A DNA stretch of 38,859 nt from Candidatus Solibacter sp. (lineage in GTDB: Bacteria > Acidobacteriota > Terriglobia > Bryobacterales > Bryobacteraceae), in NCBI GenBank assembly GCA_025358475.1, contig JANYJN010000662.1:1-38859 (forward strand). Direction: 5' to 3'. Shown here piece after piece: positions 36,915 to 38,859 of the stretch. Numbering within the stretch: position 1 is the stretch's first letter; every line of letters begins with the position of its first letter. A program made the translations under genes and the position numbers. The notes under the pieces are model-generated. The model ran no database searches and had not been told where the DNA came from. It saw nothing but the letters and a program-made list of their open reading frames with translations.

Positions 36915-37128
36915 TAGGCGATGAGCAGGGCGTTAGAGAAGGCCCACCGCAATGGCGCATAACTCCGGAAATGGGTGCACCCCGTAAGACCTTTTTACAG
37001 GGGGCGATTTGGAGAGTGCCAGCGAATTGGCCAGCATTTACGTCTGCACTATCAACAAGCCATGAGCAGCGTAACGCGCTTTCGAGGGAAGTTTTGTTCT
37101 GAAAGGGAGCCGTAAGTAACTAATAAAA

Positions 37129-37228
37129 TGGAATGAGAGACGGGACTCGAACCCGCGTAACCAGCTTGGGAAGCTGGTACGGAGGACACCGCGGGCCATG
37201 ATGGCGATCCACTAAATGGTCCGCTCAT
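37129..37228 (-). tRNA. tRNA-Gly(CCC)-like locus with expanded D-arm region; gene or pseudogene unresolved
   Basis: Anticodon arm CCAGC-TTCCCAA-GCTGG, T-arm GCGGG-TTCGAGT-CCCGT, U73 and encoded CCA are normal; acceptor ATGAGCG/CTCTCAT has one mismatch; the D region is about 41 nt instead of about 16. Confidence 0.6.
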
Positions 37229-37258
37229 TCGCGGGAAGTCGGAGATCCATTGGAGAAT

Positions 37259-37347
37259 TGGTGCTGAGATGAGAGGACTTTCACCTCCACGGGGTTGCCC
37301 CCGCAGCCACCTCAAGGCTGTGCGTCTGCCAATTTCGCCACGGAGGG
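37259..37347 (-). tRNA. tRNA-Leu(GAG)-like locus with non-complementary acceptor and unusual T-loop; possibly a pseudogene
   Basis: Leu-type D-arm TGGCGAAATTGGCAGACGC, anticodon arm CAGCC-TTGAGGT-GGCTG, class II variable arm GCGGGGGCAACCCCGT, encoded ACCA; T-loop TGAAAGT instead of TTCRANN. Confidence 0.6.
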
Positions 37348-37473
37348 CTCCCGTTGACTTCGCCTGCCCGCAAATGACACACCAGAAACGGAATCCCGAG
37401 CGGAATGTCGAAATTAATGTCGAAGTGGGCCTGTAGAGGAAGTGCTCGATCCCTGCAAGTTGTTGAGGGGATT

Positions 37474-37550
<77 letters not shown>

Positions 37551-37743
37551 TTGCTATGGTAGCGTAGCGAGGGTCATCGGCGCAATAAAATCTGCAGGAC
37601 TTTGTCACGACGATGTTCAACTTGCGAACTGCTCCAACGCGCGGGTGCCGATCTGACGGAAAAGAACGCGCCTTGTCCCGGTATGCGCCGAGCACGTGCG
37701 AGAGCCGAAAACAGCAACACCCTTGCCGCTCAGTTTTTCACTG

Positions 37744-38526
37744 CTAGCGGATTTCGGACAGTGGCAGTGGTTGAACGATCGAATTGCTGATGTTGGAAAC
37801 GATTTCCGGGTCGGTGAAACCCGGTTGGACTCTCATTTTCTGCCACTCGGGATCGCCGCCGAATGCCTTCCACGACTTCTCTCTTGCCGCCAAATCGTCG
37901 AACGCCAATAGATATGTCAGATTCGGCATATTCCTGCCCACAATGGTTTCGCCAAAAAAAACGGGAAACATATTCAGACGGCGGAAGATATTAATTTCGC
38001 CGTCGTTAAACATCTCCACTTTGCGTTTCAGCGTATCGATATTATTCGATTCGTAGGTGCGCAACTCGAAAATTCGCGACGCCCGCTTTTCGTCCCTGGG
38101 TGGAATCGCAATGTCCGGCACGCTGTCGAATGCACGTAGCAACGTGGTCTCCATTCGGACGTAACCCACCCCGCTGGCCCGATAGGCGCCGCCTTCTTTT
38201 TCGAATTGCTTATCCTTACTCAACTTGTCCTGCGCCTCGTTCCACGCTGCCAGGTTTGGAAAGCTCGAAAGAACCAGCACATATGGGCTTTCCGGCGAGA
38301 TCAGGCTACCAAACAATCCCACTGGTCCCGAACCAGCGCGGCGGAGCGCCGGCAGGAACGACCTACTCAAGTGCTCAACAGTGCGCGGCGCCATGCCGTC
38401 GACCGTGTTGCGCAATTGGAATTGACGCAGCTCGATAATCGTCTTCTTCGACTCCACCGCGCCCAGAGGCATCGCCATTGCCAGAGATCCTCCCGTACTG
38501 ACTTTCAGGAATGTCTTTCGGTCCAT
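37744..38526 (-). CDS. NIPSNAP-family protein, exported
   Basis: MDRKTFLKVSTGGSLAMAMPLGAVESKKTIIELRQFQLRN... and second half IFELRTYESNNIDTLKRKVEMFNDGEINIFRRLNMFPVFFGETIVG: two tandem NIPSNAP-like units. Confidence 0.85.
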   Translation of the reverse strand: MDRKTFLKVSTGGSLAMAMPLGAVESKKTIIELRQFQLRNTVDGMAPRTVEHLSRSFLPALRRAGSGPVGLFGSLISPESPYVLVLSSFPNLAAWNEAQDKLSKDKQFEKEGGAYRASGVGYVRMETTLLRAFDSVPDIAIPPRDEKRASRIFELRTYESNNIDTLKRKVEMFNDGEINIFRRLNMFPVFFGETIVGRNMPNLTYLLAFDDLAAREKSWKAFGGDPEWQKMRVQPGFTDPEIVSNISNSIVQPLPLSEIR

Positions 38527-38550
38527 ACATTGTGACTGTATCGGGTCTGC

Positions 38551-38859
38551 TCATCGCGCTGCAAGTCTAGTCGCGGGAACGGCTGCCAGAATAGTCCCAA
38601 ATCGCCGGTCTCGCGACCGAAACCAAGCTACCGCGTCTTCCAGATCCCGCACGCAAAACTCAGGCCAGCGACGTTCTAGAAACAACATCTCGGCATAAGC
38701 GCATTCCCATAACAGGAAATCGCTCAGCCGCTGCTCGCCGCTCGTCCGGATCAACAAATCCACATCTGGCCCCACTTCGGCGCTCAATGCCTCGCGGGAC
38801 CATTCCCCTGCTGCGCCGCACGCCTGGGCCGCACGAACCATTTCATCGCGCGAAGAATA
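38551..38859 (-). CDS. uppS: Isoprenyl transferase (undecaprenyl diphosphate synthase), C-terminal part truncated by window edge
   Basis: [36 protein letters not shown] is the UPP synthase signature; frame stays open to base 38859. Confidence 0.93.
   Translation of the reverse strand, partial: YSSRDEMVRAAQACGAAGEWSREALSAEVGPDVDLLIRTSGEQRLSDFLLWECAYAEMLFLERRWPEFCVRDLEDAVAWFRSRDRRFGTILAAVPATRLAAR

Overview
The window looks like a chromosomal segment from a soil-type Acidobacteriota (Solibacter/Bryobacter-like). That taxonomic call is inferred from three large Oar-like carboxypeptidase-regulatory/TonB-dependent receptors with no SusD partner and many Sec/Tat-exported sugar enzymes. From left to right it holds: a SNF2 helicase C-terminus with a SWIM zinc-finger partner; an integrase remnant; a TonB receptor plus enolase-superfamily pair (-); murI and a GH43 enzyme (-) preceded by an IS3-type transposase remnant; a heavily eroded sugar-acid catabolic segment (about 11.2-16.3 kb: FadR-type GntR regulator, truncated transketolase, transporter fragment, TIM-barrel isomerase, broken MFS transporter, intact rpiB); a TonB receptor followed by two exported ADP-ribosylglycohydrolase-family proteins, then an opposing cluster with RbsD/FucU, a broken sugar permease, ribokinase and LacI; a TonB receptor / TIM-barrel-SUMF1 fusion / TPR operon (-); a GRP-type sugar transporter with a GH127 enzyme (+); two anomalous tRNA-like loci and an initiator tRNA; a NIPSNAP protein; and the C-terminal part of an isoprenyl transferase. 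The best candidate for an undescribed system is the locus at about 15.7-25.9 kb, where exported ADP-ribosylglycohydrolase-fold enzymes sit next to a TonB receptor and ribose-handling enzymes. Several near-consensus sigma70 promoters with overlapping palindromes can be read directly. All functional calls come from reading protein sequence by eye; no database search was run.
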